Source: Streptomyces sp. MP131-18
GTDB taxonomy: Bacteria > Actinomycetota > Actinomycetes > Streptomycetales > Streptomycetaceae
Reading direction: 5' to 3'
Assembly (NCBI RefSeq): GCF_001984575.1
Contig: NZ_LZNS01000001.1
Span: forward strand, 4,612,049-4,676,048
Length of the DNA: 64,000 bases
The notes under the pieces were generated by a model that worked only from the letters and a program-made list of their open reading frames with translations, searched no databases and was not told where the DNA came from. The position numbers were made by a program, and so were the translations under genes. Every line of letters begins with the position of its first letter. The first letter of the stretch is position 1. This document shows, one piece after another, positions 7,868 through 16,031 of the stretch.

Positions 7868-9151
7868 GTGCCACACATCCGCCGGGTCGCGATGCTCAGT
7901 GTGCACACCTCACCGCTCGACCAGCCGGGCACGGGTGACGCGGGCGGGATGAACGTGTACATCGTCGAGCTGTCCCGGCAGCTCGCCGCGCTCGGCGTCG
8001 AGATCGAGATCTTCACCCGCGCCACCTCTGGCGGCCTCTCCCCCACCGCGGAGCTGGCGCCCGGTGTGCGGGTGCGGCACGTCGACGCGGGCCCGTACGA
8101 GGGGCTGAGCAAGGAGGAGCTGCCCGCCCAGCTGTGCGCGTTCACGCACGGCGTCATGCAGATCTGGGCGGGGCAGCCGCCCGGGTACTTCGACCTGGTG
8201 CATTCCCACTACTGGCTCTCCGGGCACGTCGGCTGGCTGGCCGCGGAACGGTGGGGCGTTCCGCTGGTGCACGCGATGCACACCATGGCGAAGGTCAAGA
8301 ACGCGTCGCTCGCCGTCGGCGACAACCCGGAACCGGCCGCGCGCGTCATCGGCGAGACGCAGATCGTGCAGGCCGCCGACCGGCTGGTCGCGAACACCAC
8401 GGAGGAGGCGTCCGAGCTGGTCCGCTTCTACGACGCCGACCCGGTGCGCACGGCGATCGTGCACCCGGGCGTCAACCTGCGGACGTTCCGCCCCGCGGAC
8501 GGCAGGGCCGCCGCGCGGGCGCGGCTCGGGCTGCCGCCGGACGCGCTGATCCCGCTGTTCGCGGGGCGTATCCAGCCGTTGAAGGCGCCCGACATCCTGC
8601 TGCACGCCGTCCGGGAGCTGCTGGACGCCGACCCCTCGCTGCGGTCGCGGCTGTGGGTGCCGGTCGTGGGCGGGCCGAGCGGCAGCGGCCTCGCGCGCCC
8701 GGAACGGATGCAGAAGCTGGCCGCCCGGCTCGGCCTCGCCGACCTGGTGCACTTCCACCCGCCGGTCTCCCAGGACCGGCTCGCGGACTGGTACCGGGCG
8801 GCGAGCGTGCTGGTCATGCCGTCCTACAGCGAGTCGTTCGGCCTGGTCGCCGCCGAGGCCCAGGCGTGCGGAACGCCGGTGATCGCCGCGGCGGTCGGCG
8901 GCCTGCCGGTCGTGGTGCAGGACCGGAGGACCGGCTTCCTCATCGCGGGGCACGATCCGGCGGACTACGCCCGCGCGCTGCGGCGGTTCGCCGACCGGCC
9001 GGCGCTGTCCGAGCAGCTGGGCGGGGCCGCGGCACGGCACGCGCGCGCCTTCGGCTGGGACACCACGGCCGCGGACACGTTCGCGGTCTACCGCGGGGCC
9101 GTCGAGGCGCACCGGTTCGCGCGCCGGGGGCTACGATCCGCCCATGGCTGA
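7868..9151 (+). CDS. mshA: D-inositol-3-phosphate glycosyltransferase (mycothiol step 1)
   Basis: MshA transfers GlcNAc from UDP-GlcNAc to 1D-myo-inositol-3-phosphate, the committed step of mycothiol synthesis. The 427-residue GT4 enzyme starts RRVAMLSVHTSPLDQPGTG, has the GDAGGMNVY nucleotide-binding loop near residues 23-31 and the EX7E region SYSESFGLVAAEAQACG near 319-335. GTG at 7868 follows AGGAGG by only 4 bases; an in-frame ATG at 7892 is the alternative. The frame is open further upstream but that part has no family similarity. The YbjN-like gene overlaps its end by 8 bases. Confidence 0.93.
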   Translation: MPHIRRVAMLSVHTSPLDQPGTGDAGGMNVYIVELSRQLAALGVEIEIFTRATSGGLSPTAELAPGVRVRHVDAGPYEGLSKEELPAQLCAFTHGVMQIWAGQPPGYFDLVHSHYWLSGHVGWLAAERWGVPLVHAMHTMAKVKNASLAVGDNPEPAARVIGETQIVQAADRLVANTTEEASELVRFYDADPVRTAIVHPGVNLRTFRPADGRAAARARLGLPPDALIPLFAGRIQPLKAPDILLHAVRELLDADPSLRSRLWVPVVGGPSGSGLARPERMQKLAARLGLADLVHFHPPVSQDRLADWYRAASVLVMPSYSESFGLVAAEAQACGTPVIAAAVGGLPVVVQDRRTGFLIAGHDPADYARALRRFADRPALSEQLGGAAARHARAFGWDTTAADTFAVYRGAVEAHRFARRGLRSAHG

Positions 9152-9644
9152 TCCGGCACAGGTCATCGAGGACTTCCTGCGCGACTCGGGCGCCGACTGG
9201 GAGGCGCCGCGCCCTGGGCACTTCGTGGTGACCCTGCCGGGGACGCGGAAGCTGTCCACGACGTGCTCGCTCGTGGTGGGCCGGCACGCGCTGTCGGTCA
9301 ACGCCTTCGTGATCCGCCACCCCGAGGAGAACGCGGCCGGGGTGCACCGCTGGCTGCTGGAGCGGAACACGCGGCTCTACGGCGTGGCCTTCGCCGTGGA
9401 CCGCCTCGGCGACGTCTACCTCGCGGGCCGGCTGCCGCTGGCCGCGGTCACCCCCGAGGAGGTGGACCGCATCCTCGGCACGGTGCTCGAACACGCCGAC
9501 GGCTCGTTCAACACGCTGCTGGAACTGGGCTTCGCCGGAGCCATCAGGAAGGAGTACGCCTGGCGGCAAGCGCGCGGCGAGTCGACGCGCAACCTGGACG
9601 CGTTCACCCACCTGACCCGCCCCCGCGACGAGCGGGCGGATTAG
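9144..9644 (+). CDS. YbjN domain-containing protein
   Basis: A 166-residue protein of the YbjN family, whose fold resembles type III secretion chaperones and whose function in actinobacteria is unknown. Its start overlaps the end of mshA, and it follows mshA in other streptomycetes, so a link to mycothiol or co-expression is likely. A TACGAT hexamer ends 6 bases before the ATG, so it may also have its own leaderless transcript. It has no signal peptide or membrane segment and ends just before a minisatellite region. Confidence 0.8.
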   Translation: MADPAQVIEDFLRDSGADWEAPRPGHFVVTLPGTRKLSTTCSLVVGRHALSVNAFVIRHPEENAAGVHRWLLERNTRLYGVAFAVDRLGDVYLAGRLPLAAVTPEEVDRILGTVLEHADGSFNTLLELGFAGAIRKEYAWRQARGESTRNLDAFTHLTRPRDERAD

Positions 9645-9723
9645 CCCCCGGGACGTGCGGCCGCGGCTGCCGCACGAACTCCCTGCCCGGGGCTCCGTGC
9701 TCCGTTCCGGGGCTGCTTTCCCA

Positions 9724-9942
9724 GACTTCTCCCCCCGACTTCTCCCCCAGACTTCTCCCCCAGACTTCTCCCCCAGACTTCGTCCGGGAGGTGCCCCCGG
9801 GGAGGTGCCCCCGGGGAGGTGTCCCCGGGGAGGTGCCCCCGGGGAGGTGTCCCCGGGGAGGTGTCCCCGGGGAGGTGTCCCCGGGGAGGTGTCCCCGGGG
9901 AGGTGTCCCCGGGGAGGTGTCCCCGGGGAGGTGCCGTCCGCG
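9724..9942. repeat. Compound minisatellite: 13-bp array then 14-bp array
   Basis: From 9724 the 13-bp unit GACTTCTCCCCC(A/C) is repeated four times in tandem with a fifth degenerate copy. From 9789 the 14-bp unit AGGTGYCCCCGGGG is repeated ten times in full plus a partial copy starting at 9929. Starts fall exactly every 14 bases (9789, 9803, 9817 and so on). Copies differ almost only at one C/T position. Each carries the self-complementary CCCCGGGG. The array lies between the convergent YbjN-like gene and the phosphatase gene. The 368-base gap 9645-10012 holds nothing else I recognise. Confidence 0.95.
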
Positions 9943-10012
9943 CGTGAGGGCGATCGGTCCTCCGTACTGATTCGCGGGTGCCGGCCGCCGCGTGTCCCGC
10001 CCCGGCGAGGGG

Positions 10013-12682
10013 CTAGGCGCGGCGGCGGGGGAGCCGCTGTTCCGCCCAGATGATCTTCCCGTCCGGCGTGTACCTGGTGCCCCACCGGTCGGCGTACTGC
10101 GTCACCAGGTACAGCCCGCGCCCGCCCTCGTCCGTGGCGGCGGCGTTCCGCAGGTGCGGGGAGGTGCTGCTGCCGTCGGAGACCTCGCAGATCAGCGTGC
10201 GGTCCCGCAGCAGCCTGACCCGGATGGGCCCGGCCGCGTGCCGGATGGCATTGGTGATCAGCTCGGTCAGGATCAGCTCGGTGATGAACGCGATGTCCGC
10301 GAGACCCCACTCCGCGAGCCGGCGCGCCGCGTCGGTGCGCACGGCCCCCACCGCGGCCGGGTCGAACGGCACGTCCCAGGCCGCGACCTGACCGGGCGAC
10401 AGCACCCGGGTGCGGGCCAGCAGCAGGGCGACGTCGTCGCTCGGCGGCTCCGGCAGCATCGCGTCGAGCACCGCGTCGCAGGCCGCCTCCGGGTCGCGGG
10501 GCGCCCGTTCGAGCGCGCCGCGCAGCAGGCCGAGGCCGACGTCGATGTCGCGGTCCCTGGACTCCACCAGGCCGTCGGTGTACAGCAGCAGCCCGCTGCC
10601 CTCGGCCAGCCGCAGCTCGGCCGTTTCGAACGGCATGCCGCCGACGCCGAGCGGCGGCTGGACGGGCAGCTCGGGGAACTCCACCGTGCCGTCCGGGTGC
10701 AGAAGCGCGGGCGGCAGGTGCCCGGCCCTGGCGAGCGTGCACAGCCCTTCGACCGGGTCGTAGATGGCGTACAGGCAGGTCGCGCCGGTGACGGCGCCCA
10801 CCTCCTCGCCGTCGGTCTCGTCCCGGTCGGTGCGGTCCGCCAGCTCGTCGAGGCGGCCGAGCAGTTCGTCCGGCGGCAGGTCGAGGGCCGCGAAGTTGTG
10901 TACCGCGGTACGCAGCCGGCCCATGGTGGCGGCGGCGCGCAGCCCGTGCCCCACCACGTCCCCCACGACCAGCGCGACGCGCGCCCCCGACAGCGGGATG
11001 ACGTCGAAGAAGTCGCCGCCGACCGCCTGCGCGGGCCGGTAGCGGTAGGCCGCCTCGACGGCGTTCTGGTCGGGCAGCGCGCGCGGCAGCAGGCTGCGCT
11101 GGAGGGCGGCCGCCATGGTGTGCTCGCGCGTGTAGCGGCGGGCGTTGTCCACGCAGACGGCGGTGCGGGCGGCCAGTTCCTCGGCGAGCGACAGATCCTC
11201 GGCCTCGAACGGCGCCGGGTTCTGCCCGCGCCAGAAGGAGGCGACGCCGAGCACCGTGCCACGGGCGTGCAGCGGGGCCGCGATCAGCGCGTGGATGCCG
11301 TAGTCGAGGAGCTGCCTGGCGTGCTCCTCGTCGCCCGCGCGCCACCAGTCGGTGCCCTCCAGATCGCTCTCCGCGACGGCGTGACCGCCGGCCAGGCTCC
11401 TGATCTGCGGCGAGTCAGGACCGAGGGCGAGCCGGCGTCGCGCGGGCCACAGCGGGTGCTCCTCGCTGACGCCGCCGGTCGCGGCCCGCTGCATGGCGGA
11501 GGGGGCGCCATCCGCTGCTTCGCCCCGCAGCACCTCGTCGACCAGGTCGACGGTGACGAAGTCCGCGAAGTCCGGCACGGCGACCTCGGTCAGCTCCTCC
11601 GCGGTGCGGCCGATCTCCAGCGTGGTCCCGATGCGCACGCTCGCCTCGTACAGCAGCGACAGCCGCTTCTGCGCGGTCTCGGCCCGCCCGGACAGCGCCC
11701 GCATCTCGGTGGTGTCCCTGATGGTCGTCACGCTGGTCGGCGGCCCGCCGCCCGGCCTGGCCACCAGCCGGTGGTTGACGGTGAGCAGCCGGCCGCCCGA
11801 CAGGTGGACCTCGTCCGTGACCTCCGCCTCCGAGGTCAGCAGGGCCACCGTCGAATAGTCGAGGCCGAGGTCGGTGACGGGCCGGCCCGGTGCGTCGTCC
11901 GGCAGTTCGAGCAGCCGCCTGGCCTCGTCGTTCGCCAGCAGCAGCCGGCTGTTCTCGTCGAGGATGACGACGCCCTCGCGCACCGAGTGCAGCACGGTGT
12001 CGTGGTGCTCGTACATGCGGGTGATCTCGCCGGGCCCGAGGCCCCGCGTCTGCCGCAGCAGACGGCGGCTGACCAGCGCGGCACCGCCGGTGGCGAGAGC
12101 GATGACGCCGACGCCCGTGCCGAGGAGCAGCGGCAGTTCGTGAACGACGGCGAGATTGATGCTGCCGAGGGTGACCCCGGCCGCCACCATGCCGACGACG
12201 TCGCCGTCCTCGTCACGGACGGGCACCACCCTCCGCACCGAGGGGCCGAGCGTGCCCTCGGTGGTCTCCCGCACCACCTCGCCCTCCCTGGCCGGCACGA
12301 AGGTGCCGACGAACCGCTCACCGATGCGTTCGGGGTTGGGATGCGTGTAACGGATGCCCTCGCGGTTCATCACGACGACGAAGTCGACGCCGGCCCGCTC
12401 GCGGACCGTCTCGGTGCGCGGCTGGAGCACGGCGCTCGGGTCGGACGACCGGAGGGCCGCCACCAGGCCGGGGGAGTTGGCGAAGCTTTCGGCGGTGGCG
12501 CGGGAGCGCGCGGCCGCGCGGGACTTCTCGTCGTGCCTGGAGTGGAGCAGGAGGATCACCACGGCGGCGGCGACCAGCAGCAGAACGAGACCGACCAGGA
12601 GGATGAACATCTGGCCCACGACGCTGCGGACGCTGAGCACCGAGCGCCGGTGTTTCCGCCAGCGCCGCAGAATCGTCGTCAT
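10013..12682 (-). CDS. Membrane sensor with PAS, GAF, SpoIIE phosphatase and HATPase domains
   Basis: This 889-residue protein reads as a sensor that controls an anti-sigma switch. A first transmembrane helix lies at about 23-47 and a second near 180-205, bracketing an extracellular Cache-like domain. Then come PAS (about 220-330) and GAF (about 350-510) domains, and a PP2C/SpoIIE phosphatase domain with the metal motif AVGGDFFDV near 556-564. A C-terminal anti-sigma-type ATPase has ELILTELITNAIRHA near 797. Such proteins dephosphorylate or phosphorylate anti-anti-sigma factors. ATG at 12682 follows GGAAGA; the frame stays open far upstream over gpmA, which is only antisense. No partner gene is adjacent. 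Confidence 0.85.
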   Translation of the reverse strand: MTTILRRWRKHRRSVLSVRSVVGQMFILLVGLVLLLVAAAVVILLLHSRHDEKSRAAARSRATAESFANSPGLVAALRSSDPSAVLQPRTETVRERAGVDFVVVMNREGIRYTHPNPERIGERFVGTFVPAREGEVVRETTEGTLGPSVRRVVPVRDEDGDVVGMVAAGVTLGSINLAVVHELPLLLGTGVGVIALATGGAALVSRRLLRQTRGLGPGEITRMYEHHDTVLHSVREGVVILDENSRLLLANDEARRLLELPDDAPGRPVTDLGLDYSTVALLTSEAEVTDEVHLSGGRLLTVNHRLVARPGGGPPTSVTTIRDTTEMRALSGRAETAQKRLSLLYEASVRIGTTLEIGRTAEELTEVAVPDFADFVTVDLVDEVLRGEAADGAPSAMQRAATGGVSEEHPLWPARRRLALGPDSPQIRSLAGGHAVAESDLEGTDWWRAGDEEHARQLLDYGIHALIAAPLHARGTVLGVASFWRGQNPAPFEAEDLSLAEELAARTAVCVDNARRYTREHTMAAALQRSLLPRALPDQNAVEAAYRYRPAQAVGGDFFDVIPLSGARVALVVGDVVGHGLRAAATMGRLRTAVHNFAALDLPPDELLGRLDELADRTDRDETDGEEVGAVTGATCLYAIYDPVEGLCTLARAGHLPPALLHPDGTVEFPELPVQPPLGVGGMPFETAELRLAEGSGLLLYTDGLVESRDRDIDVGLGLLRGALERAPRDPEAACDAVLDAMLPEPPSDDVALLLARTRVLSPGQVAAWDVPFDPAAVGAVRTDAARRLAEWGLADIAFITELILTELITNAIRHAAGPIRVRLLRDRTLICEVSDGSSTSPHLRNAAATDEGGRGLYLVTQYADRWGTRYTPDGKIIWAEQRLPRRRA

Positions 12683-12754
12683 TCTTCCACTTTGTACCCG
12701 GGGTGGCTCCGGGCCGCATCCGGCCGTGCCACCGGGCTCGTCTACGCTCGGGGC

Positions 12755-13513
12755 ATGGCCGACGCACCGTACAAGCTGATTCTGCTCCGCCACGGCGAGA
12801 GCGATTGGAACGCGAAGAATCTGTTCACCGGCTGGGTGGACGTCAACCTGACGGAGAAGGGCGAGAAGGAGGCCGTGCGCGGCGGCGAGCTGCTCAAGGA
12901 CGCCGGGCTGCTGCCCGACGTGCTGCACACCTCCACCCTCAAGCGCGCCATCCGCACGGCCAACCTCGCGCTCGACGCGGCCGACCGGGCCTGGATTCCG
13001 GTGCGCCGCACCTGGCGGCTGAACGAGCGGCACTACGGGGCCCTCCAGGGCAAGGACAAGGCCGCCACCCTCGCCGAGTTCGGCGAGAAGCAGTTCATGA
13101 AGTGGCGCCGTTCCTACGACACCCCGCCGCCCGAGCTGGCCGACGGCGCCGAGTGGTCGCAGAGCGACGACCCGCGCTACGCCGCGATCCCCAGCGAGGT
13201 CCGCCCGCGCACCGAATGCCTGAAGGACGTCGTCGTCCGGATGCTTCCCTACTGGTACGACGGCATCGTGCCCGACCTGAACGCGGGCCGCACCGTCCTG
13301 GTCGCCGCCCACGGCAACAGCCTGCGCGCCCTCGTCAAGCACCTCGACGGCATCTCCGACGCCGATATCGTGGGCCTCAACATCCCGACCGGCATCCCGC
13401 TGCTCTACGAGCTGGACGCCGACTTCCACCCGGTCGTCCCGCACGGCACCTACCTCGACCCGGTGGCCGCCAAGGCCGCCATCGAGGCCGTGAAGAACCA
13501 GGGCAAGAAGTAG
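12755..13513 (+). CDS. gpmA: 2,3-bisphosphoglycerate-dependent phosphoglycerate mutase
   Basis: This glycolytic enzyme interconverts 3- and 2-phosphoglycerate through a phosphohistidine. The 252-residue protein has LLRHGESDWN near residues 10-19 with the catalytic His13, RLNERHYGALQGKDK, and the second active-site histidine in AAHGNSLRAL near 186. Length matches the dPGM family. ATG at 12755 is preceded by TACGCT six bases upstream and no ribosome site, suggesting a leaderless mRNA. The frame is open upstream to 9992 over the phosphatase gene, but those residues match nothing. It is divergent from the phosphatase gene, 72 bases away. Confidence 0.95.
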   Translation: MADAPYKLILLRHGESDWNAKNLFTGWVDVNLTEKGEKEAVRGGELLKDAGLLPDVLHTSTLKRAIRTANLALDAADRAWIPVRRTWRLNERHYGALQGKDKAATLAEFGEKQFMKWRRSYDTPPPELADGAEWSQSDDPRYAAIPSEVRPRTECLKDVVVRMLPYWYDGIVPDLNAGRTVLVAAHGNSLRALVKHLDGISDADIVGLNIPTGIPLLYELDADFHPVVPHGTYLDPVAAKAAIEAVKNQGKK

Positions 13514-13583
13514 CCGCCGCGCGTGAATACGCCCCTGGCCAAGGGCGCACCGGGCCCCGGCCGGGCGGCATAGGGTCGTGGGC

Positions 13584-14873
13584 ATGGACGACACGGGGGC
13601 CCGGGAGACGTGGGAGCACCGTCTGCTCCTGCCCGGCGAGCTGAGATTCGGCGGCGGGCGGACCCCTGCCCGCCGCACCGGCCGGGACTGGCTGGTCGAC
13701 ATCTTGATGTTCGGCTTTGCGGTGCTGCTGTGGGCGGCGTCCCTGGGCATCGTCGAGGACGCCGACTACCTTCCGCGGTGGATCGTGGTCGCCGACGCAC
13801 CGGCCGGGGCGCTCGCGTGCCTCGCGCTGTGGTGGCGCCGCCGTTTCCCGCTGCTGCTCGCGGTCGCGATGCTGCCGCTCAGCGTGTTCTCCTCGACGTT
13901 CGTCGGCGCGCTCAGCGTCGCCATCTTCAATCTCGCCGTGCGCGTCCCGTGGCGCACCGCCTCGCTGGTCGTGCTCGCGCACCTGGCCGTCACGACGCCG
14001 TACCTGATTGTGTACACGATTCCCGACGAGGGCGGCTGGACGGGAGTCGCGTTCGTCGTCGCGTTCGTCCTCTTCCTCCTGACCTGGGGCACCGCGGTGC
14101 GCGTGCGCCGCGAGCTGGTCGCCAGGCTGCGCGCGGACGCCCGGCGGGAGAGGGCCGAGCACGCCCGGCGGCTCGCCGACGCGCGGCGGGCGGAACGGGA
14201 GGCCATCGCCCGCGAGATGCACGACGTGCTGGCCCACCGCATCTCGCTGCTCTCGGTGCACGCCGGCGCGCTCGCCTACCGCACCGGCGCGTCGGCGCGC
14301 GGCGCGGAGCCGCTGTCGGACGCCGAGATCGGCGACACGGCCCAGCTGATCAGGGACACCGCGCACCAGGCCCTTGAGGAGCTGCGGGAAGTGCTGACCG
14401 TGCTGCGCGGCAGCGGCGCGACGGAGGGTGCCCCGCAGCCCGGCCTCGGGGATGTGGAGGACCTGGTCGCCGAGGCGCGGCGCGCGGGGCAGCGGGTCCG
14501 GTGGACCGGCGCCTACGAGCGGGCGGCGTCCGGGCTGCGCGGCCAGGTGCAGCGCACCGCTTACCGCGTGGTGCAGGAGGGACTGACCAACGCCCGCAAG
14601 CACGCGCCCGAGGCCGAGGTCACCGTGGTCGTCGCCGGCGGTCCTGGCGAGGGGCTGTCGATCGCGGTGCGCAACACGCTGCCCGCCCGCGGCGGGCACG
14701 GCCGGGGCGGCGTGGACGCGGGGCCGATCCCGGGCGCGGGGGCGGGCCTGGCCGGTCTTGAGGAACGGGTCGTCCTGGACGGCGGCACCCTCAGGCATGG
14801 CGCGGGGGCCACGGCGTTCGAGCTGGTCGCCGAGCTGCCCTGGCCGCCCGCCGCGCCCGGCCCCGCGGGCTGA
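13584..14873 (+). CDS. NarL-type sensor histidine kinase (orphan)
   Basis: A 429-residue membrane histidine kinase. Several hydrophobic segments fill roughly residues 35-165. They are followed by a coiled linker and a HisKA_3 dimerisation domain, whose phospho-accepting histidine is His213 in REMHDVLAHRISLL. The C-terminal HATPase is short but has VQEGLTNARKHAP and a glycine-rich loop (GAGAGLAGLEERV). Kinases of this class normally pair with a LuxR-type response regulator, but none lies beside it here. A TAGGGT hexamer ends 7 bases before the ATG, supporting this start over the GTG at 13578. Confidence 0.85.
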   Translation: MDDTGARETWEHRLLLPGELRFGGGRTPARRTGRDWLVDILMFGFAVLLWAASLGIVEDADYLPRWIVVADAPAGALACLALWWRRRFPLLLAVAMLPLSVFSSTFVGALSVAIFNLAVRVPWRTASLVVLAHLAVTTPYLIVYTIPDEGGWTGVAFVVAFVLFLLTWGTAVRVRRELVARLRADARRERAEHARRLADARRAEREAIAREMHDVLAHRISLLSVHAGALAYRTGASARGAEPLSDAEIGDTAQLIRDTAHQALEELREVLTVLRGSGATEGAPQPGLGDVEDLVAEARRAGQRVRWTGAYERAASGLRGQVQRTAYRVVQEGLTNARKHAPEAEVTVVVAGGPGEGLSIAVRNTLPARGGHGRGGVDAGPIPGAGAGLAGLEERVVLDGGTLRHGAGATAFELVAELPWPPAAPGPAG

Positions 14874-14915
14874 ACGCGCGGGCAGGGTCGGCGGAACGGG
14901 CGGGCAGGGCCGCGG

Positions 14916-15077
14916 TCAGCCGCAGTTGCCTCCGCACTGGCAGGCGGACCCCGACTGGCAGCCGCAGCTGCAGCCGGAGCCGCAGCCGCAGCCGGCCAGC
15001 AGGGGCAGCGGGCGGCGCTGGAGCGGAGTCACGGGGGCGGGCACGGGGGGTGGGGGTGCGGCGGGTGAGGCAGCCAT
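14916..15077 (-). CDS. 53-residue cysteine-rich small protein
   Basis: A short proline/alanine-rich N-terminus is followed by a C-terminal 25-residue segment with eight cysteines in CxC and CxxC spacings, rich in glycine and serine (GCGCGSGCSCGCQSG). The ATG at 15077 has a strong GAGGAGGG ribosome site 4-5 bases upstream, which argues that it is translated. There is no signal peptide and no neighbouring modification enzyme. The composition suggests metal binding like a metallothionein, or a peptide modified elsewhere; I cannot assign a function. It sits between the orphan histidine kinase and phoU, 98 bases downstream of phoU on the same strand. Confidence 0.7.
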   Translation of the reverse strand: MAASPAAPPPPVPAPVTPLQRRPLPLLAGCGCGSGCSCGCQSGSACQCGGNCG

Positions 15078-15175
15078 GGGTCCCTCCTCGGCAGCGGATG
15101 TTCTCCGCTCACATTGGACGCCCGCACCACCCCGGCGCGAAACCGCGCAGAACCGGCGCGCGGGAGCACTCGCGC

Positions 15176-15850
15176 TCAGGCGGTGGCCTCCGGCTCCGGC
15201 AGGAACTCGTCGGCGTGCTCGCCGGTGACGAGGTAGACCACGCGCCGCGCGATCGACACGGCGTGATCGGCGAACCGTTCGTAGTACCGGCCGAGCAGCG
15301 TGACGTCCACCGCCGTCTCGATACCGTGGCGCCACCGGTCGTCCAGCAGGTGGCTGAACAGCGTCCGGTGCAGCGAGTCCATCTCGTCGTCGTCCTGCTC
15401 CAGCTGCATCGCCAGGTCGACGTCCTTGGTGATCAGCACTTCGGTGGCCTTCGCCATCAGCCGCTGGGCGAGCTGGCCCATCTCCAGGATGGTGGCCGAA
15501 AGGTCGCGCGGCACCGCCGAGTCGGGGTAACGCAGCCTGGCCACCTTGGCGACGTGCTGCGCCAGGTCGCCGCACCGTTCCAGATCCGCGCTCATCCGCA
15601 GCGACGTCACCACGATCCGCAGATCCGTGGCGACCGGCTGCTGGCGCGCCAGCAGGGCTATCGCCGCGTTCTCCAGCTCGCGCTGTGTCTCGTCGACCTT
15701 GTCGTCCGCGGCTATCACGGCCTCGGCGAGCTTCAGGTCGGCATCCAGCATGGCCGTCGTGGCCCGCCCGATGGCCGACCCGACGAAACGGGCCATTTCG
15801 ACCAGGCTGTCGCTGATCGCGTCCAGTTCCTCGTGGTATGCGTCACGCAT
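15176..15850 (-). CDS. phoU: Phosphate signalling regulator PhoU
   Basis: PhoU links phosphate transport to the PhoR kinase and usually damps the response when phosphate is plentiful. The 224-residue, all-helical protein has the two PhoU repeats, each with the metal-cluster signatures (for example LERCGDLAQHV near residues 90-100 and YERFADHAVSIARRV near 188-202). It is divergent from phoR-phoP with a PHO box in the 181-base gap, so PhoP probably controls both directions. Start ATG at 15850 fits the family N-terminus MRDAYHEELD. Confidence 0.93.
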   Translation of the reverse strand: MRDAYHEELDAISDSLVEMARFVGSAIGRATTAMLDADLKLAEAVIAADDKVDETQRELENAAIALLARQQPVATDLRIVVTSLRMSADLERCGDLAQHVAKVARLRYPDSAVPRDLSATILEMGQLAQRLMAKATEVLITKDVDLAMQLEQDDDEMDSLHRTLFSHLLDDRWRHGIETAVDVTLLGRYYERFADHAVSIARRVVYLVTGEHADEFLPEPEATA

Positions 15851-15925
15851 GACTGTCCTTCCTCACCTGCCGGCGCCGATCTCTGCCGTCCCAAGCTCTG
15901 CCCGGAAAGCGGCCGCTTCCGCCCC

Positions 15926-15958
15926 GTCAAGTGAATCATCGCTGTCGGCAAGGTGAAC
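15926..15958 (-). promoter_or_regulatory. PHO box (PhoP operator)
   Basis: On the minus strand GTTCACC at 15958-15952 and ATTCACT at 15936-15930 are spaced exactly 22 bases apart, two 11-base PhoP direct-repeat units. The middle unit (15947-15937) is degenerate. This fits the known Streptomyces PHO box layout and the phoU/phoR divergent promoter region, where PhoP is known to bind in S. coelicolor. Confidence 0.65.
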
Positions 15959-16031
15959 TCTCGCGGGCGGCCGGACGAGCATCTTCGGTCACATCTGTGG
16001 CCTACGGGCAAGCCCCGCATAACCTGAGGAT

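Noticed and set aside
9789..9942. CRISPR array.
   Set aside because: The repeats are 14 bp with no spacers between them and no cas genes are nearby; it is a tandem minisatellite.
9655..10053. Open frame with 14-residue PGEVSPGRC-type repeats.
   Set aside because: The repeat arises because a 14-bp unit is open in all three frames; there is no start signal and it runs into the convergent gene.
9992..12754. In-frame extension of gpmA upstream by 921 codons.
   Set aside because: It lies antisense to the phosphatase gene, and the mutase family begins at the ATG at 12755, which has its own -10-like hexamer.
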